NCBI GenBank assembly: GCA_030669135.1
Contig: DAOVEE010000045.1
Coordinates: 1 to 11,082, forward strand
Direction of reading: 5' to 3'
Origin: Candidatus Bathyarchaeota archaeon
GTDB lineage: Archaea > Thermoproteota > Bathyarchaeia > TCS64
Length of the DNA stretch: 11,082 nt
Under the pieces are notes generated by a model. That model ran no database searches, was not told the DNA's origin, and saw nothing but the letters and a program-made list of their open reading frames with translations. Positions 1 to 5,387 of the stretch are shown here, in pieces. Each line of letters begins with the position of its first letter. Positions within the stretch are counted from its first letter, which is position 1. The translations under genes and the position numbers were made by a program.

Positions 1-91
1 GATACACATGAAAGGCTTCCTGACCTGGGACCCCTCGGGGTACGTAATCGAGGTGCTAGAGTTCCTGACCAAGCCATACGGCGAGAAATAG
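1..91 (+). CDS. VOC/glyoxalase-like protein, C-terminal end only
   Basis: The frame open from position 2 encodes about 29 residues ending in YGEK and a TAG at 89-91. The fragment contains DPSGYVIEVLEF, which resembles the last beta-strand of vicinal-oxygen-chelate (glyoxalase/dioxygenase) domains. In that family the motif is DPxGxxIEL and the glutamate is usually a metal ligand. Only the tail is in the window, so substrate and reaction cannot be inferred. It runs convergent to the binding-protein gene, with a 144-nt spacer between the two stops. The family call rests on one short motif and is tentative. Confidence 0.5.
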   Translation, partial: IHMKGFLTWDPSGYVIEVLEFLTKPYGEK

Positions 92-167
92 ATCAATGAT
101 CGAGAAACGAAGCCCACAACCATATAATAGACCCGGTTAAGGCTCAGAAACGAGGAATAGCTGACAC

Positions 168-223
168 CCCGCGCCAGACGAGGTACGGCGAAACCACTGG
201 TGGTTCGCCCCTCCGGGCGCGGG
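168..223. other. strong imperfect hairpin in convergent spacer
   Basis: Three nested stems are visible. The outer stem is 8 bp (CCCGCGCC 168-175 with GGCGCGGG 216-223). The middle is 4 bp (GAGG 180-183 with CCTC 210-213). The inner is GGCGAA 187-192 with TTCGCC 204-209, then CCAC 194-197 with GTGG 200-203 across an A193 bulge. It starts 13 nt past the stop of the minus-strand binding-protein gene and 76 nt past the plus-strand gene. No T-run follows on either strand, so it is not a classic archaeal terminator. A TATA-like CATATAATAG at 121-130 on the plus strand would place a transcription start near 150, so a small plus-strand RNA is possible. Strand is unresolved. Confidence 0.6.
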
Positions 224-235
224 AGTTCCTCTATA

Positions 236-1648
236 CTAGATTCTTATCAGACCGTCACTGCCCGGACACCAGTTACATCTCGCTCCGACGGCCCAGAAAA
301 ACGTTGGACGGTAGAGGAACACCCAAGGAGAGTCGCCGTGAACCCGTCTGTAGATCTGCCTGTAAACACTTTGTCTCGCCTCGTCGTTGAACGTCCTCTG
401 AGCTAATGATATCAGCCAGTCGACCTCAGGGTTCCTGTACCCCTGCCACCATGGTCCCTTGATGCCCGAATGAAGCTTCTCGCGTAACACCCTGAAGGTG
501 CTACGGGGGCTGGAGTCGAAGCAGCACATGTCATGTATCTTCTTGGCGCGGACCATCTCTGCGTATGCAGGGCGGTCGCTGTAGAGCATTACATCGACTT
601 CGACGCCTACGAGGTTATACTGCTGCTTCATCAGCTCCGCAAGGGCAGGGGCCTCATCAGGCATAGAGGTTGGGACATCCATGACTATTTCCAGGCCTGA
701 CCGGTACCCTGCCTCAGAGAGTAACTCCCTAGCCTTCCCAGGATCAAAGGGGTAAGGCTCAGTCTCAGGGTCGTAGCCGAAGTGGTGGGGAGTGAGATAG
801 CCGTTCAGCGGCTTGGCGGCCCCCTTCTTCACGCTTCTAATTATCTCTTTTTTATCAACGGCGTAGTTTAGGGCTTGTCTTACACGTTTATCGGTGCAGA
901 TCCCCTCGGAGGCGTTGAACATCTGTATGATGCAAAGGCCGCTATCAAGGCTGCTAATAGTCGTGTTCTCCTGTCTTTCGATGAACCCACGTCCCTCAAC
1001 GCCTATGTGGGCTCCTATATCTGCCTCCCTTTCTGCCACCATCCGCACCCTCTCCGAGGGCTCTGTGACTCTGAGCCAACTGGATTCCTCAGCCGTTGGT
1101 GCCTCCCCCCAGTAGTCTTTGAACCTTTCAAGCACCACTTCCTCTCGCCTTGTCTCGGCGACCATCCATGGACCCGTGCCGATGTATTCCTTGGGAAGCC
1201 TGTCCATCTCGTCGTCAGGACCTATGGGCATCTCGCATAGAAGGTCCAGGAGGTCGGCGATAGGCTCCCCGGTGACTATTTTAACGGTGTCTCTCCGAGT
1301 CGTTTGGAACCTTGCATCACCTATGTAGCCTGCGTAGACTCCCTGAGTGCCGTAGGCGCCGCCTATGCTGGGATCCACGACTCTTTTGAGACTGGACACA
1401 ACGTCCTCGGCGTTCATGGTGTCGCCGTTATGGAACTCGACGCCCTCCCTCAGCCTGAAGACCCAGGTGAGACCGTCAGGCTCCACTGCCCATTGAACTG
1501 CGAGACATGGGCGGAAACGCCCCGAGTCGTCTCTAGTTACTAGAGGCTCGTATATCGAATAAACCAAGCTGTTCCTGTTTGCGGAGTCGCTGCAGATGTG
1601 GGGATCACCAATGTAGACGGAGGACTGGGCAACCGTGAGGCTCTTCAT
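236..1648 (-). CDS. signal-less ABC-type peptide-binding protein (SBP_bac_5)
   Basis: The 470-residue product reads as a whole family-5 solute-binding fold (oligopeptide/dipeptide/nickel type). The N-terminal part has YEPLVTRD at about 33-40, then PDGLTWVFRLREGVEFHNGD and AEDVV, the family signature region. EYIGTGPW comes near 155-162, and VRQALNYAVDKKEII then LLSEAGY in the second half. The C-terminus ends normally for the family (DGLIRI). Family members are normally secreted or lipid-anchored and feed a permease, but here the mature domain begins within about six residues of the start. There is no hydrophobic leader and no lipobox Cys. An in-frame TAG two codons before the ATG rules out a longer product. 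No permease or ATPase gene is nearby. A TATA-like CTTATA about 26 nt before the ATG suggests its own leaderless mRNA. It may be a cytoplasmic sensor (compare SgrR) or an N-terminally truncated relic. Confidence 0.88.
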   Translation of the reverse strand: MKSLTVAQSSVYIGDPHICSDSANRNSLVYSIYEPLVTRDDSGRFRPCLAVQWAVEPDGLTWVFRLREGVEFHNGDTMNAEDVVSSLKRVVDPSIGGAYGTQGVYAGYIGDARFQTTRRDTVKIVTGEPIADLLDLLCEMPIGPDDEMDRLPKEYIGTGPWMVAETRREEVVLERFKDYWGEAPTAEESSWLRVTEPSERVRMVAEREADIGAHIGVEGRGFIERQENTTISSLDSGLCIIQMFNASEGICTDKRVRQALNYAVDKKEIIRSVKKGAAKPLNGYLTPHHFGYDPETEPYPFDPGKARELLSEAGYRSGLEIVMDVPTSMPDEAPALAELMKQQYNLVGVEVDVMLYSDRPAYAEMVRAKKIHDMCCFDSSPRSTFRVLREKLHSGIKGPWWQGYRNPEVDWLISLAQRTFNDEARQSVYRQIYRRVHGDSPWVFLYRPTFFWAVGARCNWCPGSDGLIRI

Positions 1649-1671
1649 GGGCTATATGGCTGTCGGCTCGG

Positions 1672-1678
1672 CTATAAG
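1672..1678 (-). promoter_or_regulatory. TATA box for leaderless binding-protein mRNA
   Basis: CTTATAG on the minus strand is centred about 26 nt upstream of the ATG at 1648, the usual archaeal distance from TATA box to transcription start. Transcription would then begin at or next to the start codon. No Shine-Dalgarno motif precedes that ATG. The box sits immediately downstream of the phosphoesterase stop codon (1680-1682). Confidence 0.45.
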
Positions 1679-1679
1679 C

Positions 1680-2294
1680 TTAGGAGAAGTCACTGAGGTC
1701 GGTGGGCTCCTCCTGCTCAGCCACCTCCTCGAGGCTGCGGCCCGTCTTTACCGAGTTGGGCATCTCCGCCAAGACATCCGAACCGGGTCTAGCCTCGTCG
1801 CCCTTCATCTTGAAGAAGAGCCAGCGCGGCTTCTTGCCTCCGCCTGTCCTGATGAGGGCGAAACCTCCCCTCAGCTTAGCTCCTTCAAGCCACAGCGTGG
1901 CGTGGCCCTCCTCAAGGTTCTCCTCAAGTGAGGCGTCATCCCCCTTCGTGTTATGGTGTGTGCCTCGGTCCCAGACGATGACCGTGCCGGCCCCGTAGTG
2001 TCCCTCAGGGATCACCCCCTCGAAGTCGGCGTACGCCATGGGGTGGTCCTCCGTGGGGACGGCGAGCCTCCGCACCTTGGGGTCCATCGAAGGCCCCTTG
2101 GGCACGGCCCATGACTTCAGCACGCCGCCCGACTCTATCCGCAGGTCGTAGTGCAGGTTGCTGGCGTCGTGCTTCTGTACGACGAAGATGGGATACCCGC
2201 CTCCTTCTTCCACCGCAGGGGACGGCTCAGGAGTCCCGTTGAAGTCCCTCTTCTTCTTATACCTTCTCAGAGGATCGGAGTCAGACATACCCAT
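1680..2294 (-). CDS. stand-alone LigD-type 3'-phosphoesterase (PE domain)
   Basis: The product is about 204 residues and matches the 3'-phosphoesterase module of DNA ligase D. This module removes 3'-phosphate or 3'-terminal ribonucleotide ends to leave ligatable 3'-OH during DNA end repair. The hallmark KHDASNLHYDLRIE lies at about residues 41-54 and supplies the two His, the Asp and the Arg of the Mn-dependent centre. It is followed by KSWAVPKGPS, then DHPMAYADFEGVIPEG with a further His, and GAGTVIVWDRG. No ligase or polymerase domain is attached; free-standing PE enzymes are known from some archaea. Ku and ligase genes are not in the window. I chose the ATG at 2294 because a TATA box lies about 25 nt upstream. 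A GTG one codon earlier (2297) and an ATG at 2288 are alternatives. The C-terminal 30 residues are acidic and Glu/Ser-rich. Confidence 0.93.
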   Translation of the reverse strand: MGMSDSDPLRRYKKKRDFNGTPEPSPAVEEGGGYPIFVVQKHDASNLHYDLRIESGGVLKSWAVPKGPSMDPKVRRLAVPTEDHPMAYADFEGVIPEGHYGAGTVIVWDRGTHHNTKGDDASLEENLEEGHATLWLEGAKLRGGFALIRTGGGKKPRWLFFKMKGDEARPGSDVLAEMPNSVKTGRSLEEVAEQEEPTDLSDFS

Positions 2295-2314
2295 CACTAT
2301 GATATGATGGTCGA

Positions 2315-2322
2315 TAAATATA
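2315..2322 (-). promoter_or_regulatory. TATA box for phosphoesterase gene
   Basis: TATATTTA on the minus strand is centred about 25 nt upstream of the ATG at 2294, which suggests a leaderless transcript. It directly follows the T6 tract that probably ends the ribosomal-protein transcript, giving a compact terminator-promoter junction. Confidence 0.5.
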
Positions 2323-2325
2323 GCG

Positions 2326-2331
2326 AAAAAA
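2326..2331 (-). terminator. T6 tract after uL10 gene
   Basis: Six consecutive T residues on the minus strand lie 8 nt beyond the uL10 stop codon. Oligo-T on the non-template strand is the main intrinsic termination signal in archaea. It would separate the ribosomal-protein transcript from the phosphoesterase gene. Confidence 0.5.
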
Positions 2332-2339
2332 TGGTTGGT

Positions 2340-3200
2340 CTACTGCTCGGCCATCTTCTTGCCTACCATGCTGGCAAGAGAACGAGCCTGAGAGTTCGCC
2401 TTCGTTATCAGTAGCTCGACTGTGTCCCTCGTGGCCCACTCGGCCTCCAAGGCCACTGAACGCGCCTGCTGGAACGCCTTCGCTAGGATGGTCGGCACTG
2501 TCGCCGGCGTGTAGTACGCCGCCTCCACGGCTACCTTGAAGGCCCCGCCTATGGCCTGCTCGAGCCTGCTACGGTAGTCGTTCAGGTCGAGTATCAGCGC
2601 GTCGCCGGGAATGATGTCGCCTCTCTCGTAGACCGCCTTCACCCGGAGGCCCATCTCTGAGGCCCTTATACTCATGCGCTGAAGCAGGTCTGCTAGATCC
2701 GCGTTGATCGGCTCACCCGCCCTGCACACTGTGGTGTCATGCACTACCCAGATGTTACCGCCCTCGATCCTAGTCCTCACGCCGAGGACCCCGAACTTGC
2801 CGATGAGGGGCCCTGGGCTGAGGCCTGTGTTACCCGCGCTGAAGACAATGTCGTCCAGCGCAGGGTCCCCGGCCTTGGCGAATACCCTGACCCTGTTGGC
2901 GTCCAGCTCCATGGCGACCTTGAAGGGGTTGCCGTTGGTGAACATGAAGACGTTGGGGCCGGCTACCTGCTCTATGAAGGCGTCGTGGCCCTCCTTTCCG
3001 GCCTGCTCCATGCTGATCCTCATGAGGGTGTTCTTGAGGACCTTGAAATGGAGGCGTCCGCGGAGCTGCCTCCTCATGTCTTGGAGCATGGCGCTGGTGA
3101 CCTTGTTCAGGTCGGCGGCGGCGATGACGCCGTACTCGTTTAGTAGCTCGACTGTCTCCTGAACCGTCTCGGTTTTCTCGGATGGGATGTGGCTGCTCAT
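2340..3200 (-). CDS. rpl10: large-subunit ribosomal protein uL10 (P0), short form
   Basis: uL10/P0 forms the base of the ribosomal stalk, binding rRNA with uL11 and carrying L12 dimers. The product is about 286 residues. The N-terminal domain shows LLNEYGVIAAADLNKV and RGRLHFKVLKNTLMRIS. The inserted second domain has SPGPLIGKFGVLGVRTRIEG. The C-terminal part has a helical spine with VPTILAKAFQQARSVALEA and TVELLITKANSQARSLAS. It ends at KKMAEQ, so the last spine helix and the Ala/Glu-rich tail with its MGFGLF-like end, usual in euryarchaeal P0 of about 330-350 residues, are absent. I chose the ATG at 3200 because GGTGA lies exactly 5 nt before it; a GTG at 3209, abutting the uL1 stop, is the alternative. 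It is last in the NusG-uL11-uL1-uL10 run, and L12 is not next to it. Confidence 0.96.
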   Translation of the reverse strand: MSSHIPSEKTETVQETVELLNEYGVIAAADLNKVTSAMLQDMRRQLRGRLHFKVLKNTLMRISMEQAGKEGHDAFIEQVAGPNVFMFTNGNPFKVAMELDANRVRVFAKAGDPALDDIVFSAGNTGLSPGPLIGKFGVLGVRTRIEGGNIWVVHDTTVCRAGEPINADLADLLQRMSIRASEMGLRVKAVYERGDIIPGDALILDLNDYRSRLEQAIGGAFKVAVEAAYYTPATVPTILAKAFQQARSVALEAEWATRDTVELLITKANSQARSLASMVGKKMAEQ

Positions 3201-3209
3201 GGTCTTCAC

Positions 3210-3854
3210 CTAGTATACCTTGACGGTGTCGCCCATGGTGAGCTTCAGGAACACGCTCCGTATGTTCGCGAAGCCACGCTTCGTCGCGCCGGTCAGGTTT
3301 GTCATGACCGCTTCGATGTTCTGGGTGACGCTCTCGTCGCTCATCTCCTCCTTTCCGACTATGCAGTGGACAAACGGCTTGTCCCTGCTGCGTAGCACAA
3401 CCGTACGGCGCTCGCGCTCGATGATGTTGTCTATGGGCGCCTGCGGCGGCACGGGGGTAGGCATCTTCCCCCTTGGGCCCAGTATCGGACCTGCGACACG
3501 ACCCACTGTCGGCATCATAGGTGCCTCAGCGACGAACGCGTCATAATTCTTCAAGGCGTTCTTGGCTGCCTTCTTGTCCGTCGCGAGCTGATCAAGTTCA
3601 GCGGGCTCTACTACTGCGTCCGCTCCTGCCCTCCTTGCTCTCAGCGCGAGGTCGCCCGAGGCGAATACGAGCACCTTCCGGGCGCCGACGCCGTTAGGCA
3701 GCTGGACCCGGATGTTGACTCTGTTGTCAGGCCTGTTCATGTCGAGCTCCCTGAGGTTCACGGCGAGGTCGAAGCTCTGCTCGAAGTTACGAGCTGGAGC
3801 TGCCTCCCTTGCCTTCGCTACTGCTTCAAGTATCCGTTCCCTTGGGAGAGACAT
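3210..3854 (-). CDS. rpl1: large-subunit ribosomal protein uL1
   Basis: uL1 forms the mobile L1 stalk next to the E site of the large subunit. The 214-residue length is normal for archaea. The N-terminal half has RNFEQSFDLAVNLRELDMNR and the middle has GPRGKMPTPVPP, the classic uL1 signature. The C-terminal RNA-binding part has TNLTGATKRGFANIRSVFLK. The stop codon abuts or slightly precedes the uL10 start, so the two are co-translated. A TATA box between uL11 and this gene suggests an additional internal promoter. In methanogens uL1 represses its own operon by binding the mRNA; no such site was identified here. Confidence 0.97.
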   Translation of the reverse strand: MSLPRERILEAVAKAREAAPARNFEQSFDLAVNLRELDMNRPDNRVNIRVQLPNGVGARKVLVFASGDLALRARRAGADAVVEPAELDQLATDKKAAKNALKNYDAFVAEAPMMPTVGRVAGPILGPRGKMPTPVPPQAPIDNIIERERRTVVLRSRDKPFVHCIVGKEEMSDESVTQNIEAVMTNLTGATKRGFANIRSVFLKLTMGDTVKVY

Positions 3855-3884
3855 TGATGGTTCCTCTCTTTCTCACCAGAGATA

Positions 3885-3893
3885 GGTTATAAA
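3885..3893 (-). promoter_or_regulatory. internal TATA box upstream of uL1
   Basis: TTTATAACC on the minus strand starts just after the uL11 stop codon. It would place a transcription start near 3864, about 10 nt before the uL1 ATG. The 42-nt gap between uL11 and uL1 contrasts with the overlapping junction before uL11, which fits a second promoter here. Confidence 0.5.
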
Positions 3894-3896
3894 GGT

Positions 3897-4385
3897 TTAT
3901 TCGGCCTTCGCCAGCTGCTCGTCGTACTCGCCAGCGAGGATGGCGTCCTGAACCTCCTTGGCGTGGCGGCTGTCGACGGTTACGCCGGCGCTCTGGCACG
4001 TGCCCAGTATTTCCCGCACTGCGGCCTTCATGCCCACCGCGTATATCCCCTCTCGCTTCTTCTTGGCGATGCCGATGAGCTGGTCGAAGCTGAGGTCAGC
4101 GGCGAAGTTTGTGTTCGGCTCACCTGACCCCTTGTCGATTCCTGTGGCCTGGCTGATCAGTGCGAAGGTGGTGAGCATGCCTACCTTCACCGAGAACGCC
4201 CTGGTGTCGGTGTCGATGATCACGTCCACCGGAACCGGGAGCCCGTCGTACTCCGCTGTCTCCTCGTTGATCTTGTTGACGATGGCCATGATGTTGACGC
4301 CCATGGGGCCCAGCGCGGGGCCGATGGGCGGGCCACCCGTGGCCTTGCCTCCGTTGACGATGAAGTTGAAAGTCTTCTCTACCAT
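3897..4385 (-). CDS. rpl11: large-subunit ribosomal protein uL11
   Basis: uL11 binds the GTPase-associated centre of 23S rRNA next to uL10 and helps recruit translation factors. The product is 162 residues, the usual archaeal length. The proline-rich N-terminal domain has GGKATGGPPIGPALGPMGVN (about 12-31), the strongest family signature. The C-terminal rRNA-binding domain has LSFDQLIGIAKKKREG and VREILGTCQSAGVTVD. The start codon overlaps the NusG stop by one base (TAATG), so the pair is translationally coupled. AAAGGAG a few bases upstream can serve as the ribosome-binding site. Nothing unusual is seen in the protein. Confidence 0.98.
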   Translation of the reverse strand: MVEKTFNFIVNGGKATGGPPIGPALGPMGVNIMAIVNKINEETAEYDGLPVPVDVIIDTDTRAFSVKVGMLTTFALISQATGIDKGSGEPNTNFAADLSFDQLIGIAKKKREGIYAVGMKAAVREILGTCQSAGVTVDSRHAKEVQDAILAGEYDEQLAKAE

Positions 4386-4852
4386 TACATCTTTACTCCT
4401 TTCAGTTCTCTTACGTAGTCAGCGTGTACCGTGATAGGCAGTGTGAACGCGGCCTCAAGTATCTCGATGGTGACCTCCTCCTTGGTGACGTCAACCCTCA
4501 CGACGCGGGCCTGCATTCCCTTGAAGGGACCGGCGATCACCTCGACCAGGGTCCCCTCCTCTAAGCCTTCAACCACTGGCCTGGTCTCGATGTAGTGGTT
4601 CACCTCGTCCGGGCTGATGGTGCCCTGCACGCGTTCACGCGTGTGGCGCATACCCCTTATTAGCTCATCCACTATGTGGGGCCTCTCCGCCTCGACAATG
4701 ATGTATCCCTTCAGCTCGGCCGGCGCCAGTATAGCCGCTATGGGCAGCTCTTCTACCTTCGCCTTGTCCGAGAGCATCAGAGCTACTGTGCGCTCCTGGC
4801 CGTTAGTGACCTTAACCGCGTATAGGGATGTTCTTACCGTTCTTTCGGACAA
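4385..4852 (-). CDS. spt5: transcription elongation factor NusG/Spt5
   Basis: Spt5 binds the RNA polymerase clamp with Spt4, raises processivity and can link polymerase to the ribosome. The product is 155 residues. An NGN domain covers about 9-90 (LYAVKVTNGQER, then LKGYIIVEA and IRGMRHTRERVQG). A KOW domain covers about 96-135 (EGTLVEVIAGPFKGMQARVV). The start must be the TTG at 4852: an in-frame TAG precedes it directly, and the first internal ATG would cut away the opening strand of the NGN fold. It is the first gene of the NusG-uL11-uL1-uL10 run and has its own TATA region. Archaea often place secE directly before it; here a plus-strand gene lies between. Confidence 0.96.
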   Translation of the reverse strand: MSERTVRTSLYAVKVTNGQERTVALMLSDKAKVEELPIAAILAPAELKGYIIVEAERPHIVDELIRGMRHTRERVQGTISPDEVNHYIETRPVVEGLEEGTLVEVIAGPFKGMQARVVRVDVTKEEVTIEILEAAFTLPITVHADYVRELKGVKM

Positions 4853-4867
4853 CTAGACCACGCCCGA

Positions 4868-4890
4868 TGCACCATGCTTTGTAGGGTGCA
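4868..4890. repeat. inverted repeat over predicted nusG transcription start
   Basis: TGCACC (4868-4873) and GGTGCA (4885-4890) are perfect 6-bp arms 11 nt apart. They lie between the nusG TATA region and its TTG start, at the predicted transcription start. Overlapping inner arms CTTTG (4877-4881) and CAAAG (4889-4893) are also present. The position suits a repressor operator or a leader hairpin; neither role is shown. Confidence 0.35.
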
Positions 4891-4892
4891 AA

Positions 4893-4904
4893 GATATTAA
4901 TATT
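4893..4904 (-). promoter_or_regulatory. TATA region of nusG
   Basis: AATATTAATATC on the minus strand would place a start near 4871, giving a 5' leader of roughly 20 nt before the TTG. It lies back to back with the plus-strand TATA box at 4931-4938, so this is a divergent promoter region. Confidence 0.45.
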
Positions 4905-4930
4905 GCTGAAAGACCGCGTTTGGGGAACAC

Positions 4931-4938
4931 ATATAAAA
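4931..4938 (+). promoter_or_regulatory. TATA box of small membrane-protein gene
   Basis: ATATAAAA is a near-ideal archaeal TATA box. About 26 nt downstream predicts a start near 4961, just before the GGTGA ribosome-binding site at 4963-4967. This is the best-formed promoter of the window and supports the small plus-strand gene being real. Confidence 0.6.
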
Positions 4939-4972
4939 CGCGGCCATGGAATATGGATGAAAGGTGAATAAT

Positions 4973-5137
4973 TTGGGGTTCCTATCAGTCTTGAAGTCTC
5001 TGGTCATGAAGGAGACTCACGACTTAGCGGTGCTGTTCTTCGAGTTCGAGGAGGTCCTCGTGGTCGCGGTCGGGTTCATGATCGTCCTGATATACCTTTT
5101 CTACGTCAAGTACCCCTACAACAAAGAATTCGAGTAG
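4973..5137 (+). CDS. small single-span membrane protein, unrecognised
   Basis: An open frame of 54 codons encodes a protein beginning MGFLSVLKSLVMKETHDL. It has one hydrophobic segment at roughly residues 29-45 (VLVVAVGFMIVLIYLFY), an acidic patch just before it (FEFEE) and a short charged tail ending YNKEFE. The TTG start at 4973 is favoured because GGTGA lies exactly 5 nt upstream, the same spacing as for uL10 and L12. A GTG at 4964 and an ATG at 5006 are alternatives. A strong TATA box precedes it. It is convergent with secE (32-nt gap) and divergent from nusG, so it interrupts the usual secE-nusG neighbourhood. I do not recognise the family; it lacks the PxGAGL motif of Sec61-beta. Confidence 0.65.
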   Translation: MGFLSVLKSLVMKETHDLAVLFFEFEEVLVVAVGFMIVLIYLFYVKYPYNKEFE

Positions 5138-5169
5138 AACATCGGTAACATGTATGATTTATCGCTAGC

Positions 5170-5349
5170 CTATGCGCCGGTCCCGCCCTGCAGCGTGACG
5201 GAGATGAGCCTCACGAGGAAACCAACCGCACCCAGGACGCCTATGCCGGCGAACACTATCTTGATGCTCATCCAGTAGGTCTTCCAGTCCGGCTTCGTAA
5301 GCGTCCTCATCAGCCTGTCCGCGTTCTGGAAGAACTCGTTAAGTCCCAT
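5170..5349 (-). CDS. secE: preprotein translocase subunit SecE (Sec61 gamma)
   Basis: SecE clamps the SecY channel in the cytoplasmic membrane. The product is about 59 residues, typical for archaeal Sec61-gamma. An amphipathic helix comes first (FFQNADRLMRTLTKP). The conserved kink DWKTYWMSIK follows, and one transmembrane helix runs at about residues 28-49. I chose the ATG at 5349, which has AGGT at suitable spacing; a TTG at 5358 would add three residues but lacks a spaced ribosome-binding site. It lies 38 nt after ftsY in the same direction and is probably co-transcribed with it, which fits their joint role in co-translational export. Confidence 0.94.
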   Translation of the reverse strand: MGLNEFFQNADRLMRTLTKPDWKTYWMSIKIVFAGIGVLGAVGFLVRLISVTLQGGTGA

Positions 5350-5387
5350 CGTTTCCAACCTATCAAACAGTGATCTCTAGTTAAAGT

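Noticed and set aside
201..215. GGTTCG resembling a tRNA T-arm
   Set aside because: No acceptor, D-arm or anticodon arm can be built around it. The bases are explained by the inner stem of the hairpin at 168-223.
2704..3162. Long plus-strand open frames opposite uL10
   Set aside because: They are antisense to a clear ribosomal protein gene in GC-rich sequence, have no ribosome-binding site or TATA box, and give low-complexity products.
4973..5137. Small membrane protein as the Sec61-beta (SecG-like) subunit
   Set aside because: It has one helix and sits beside secE, but the PxGAGL motif and the usual layout of archaeal Sec-beta are absent. Position alone is not enough.
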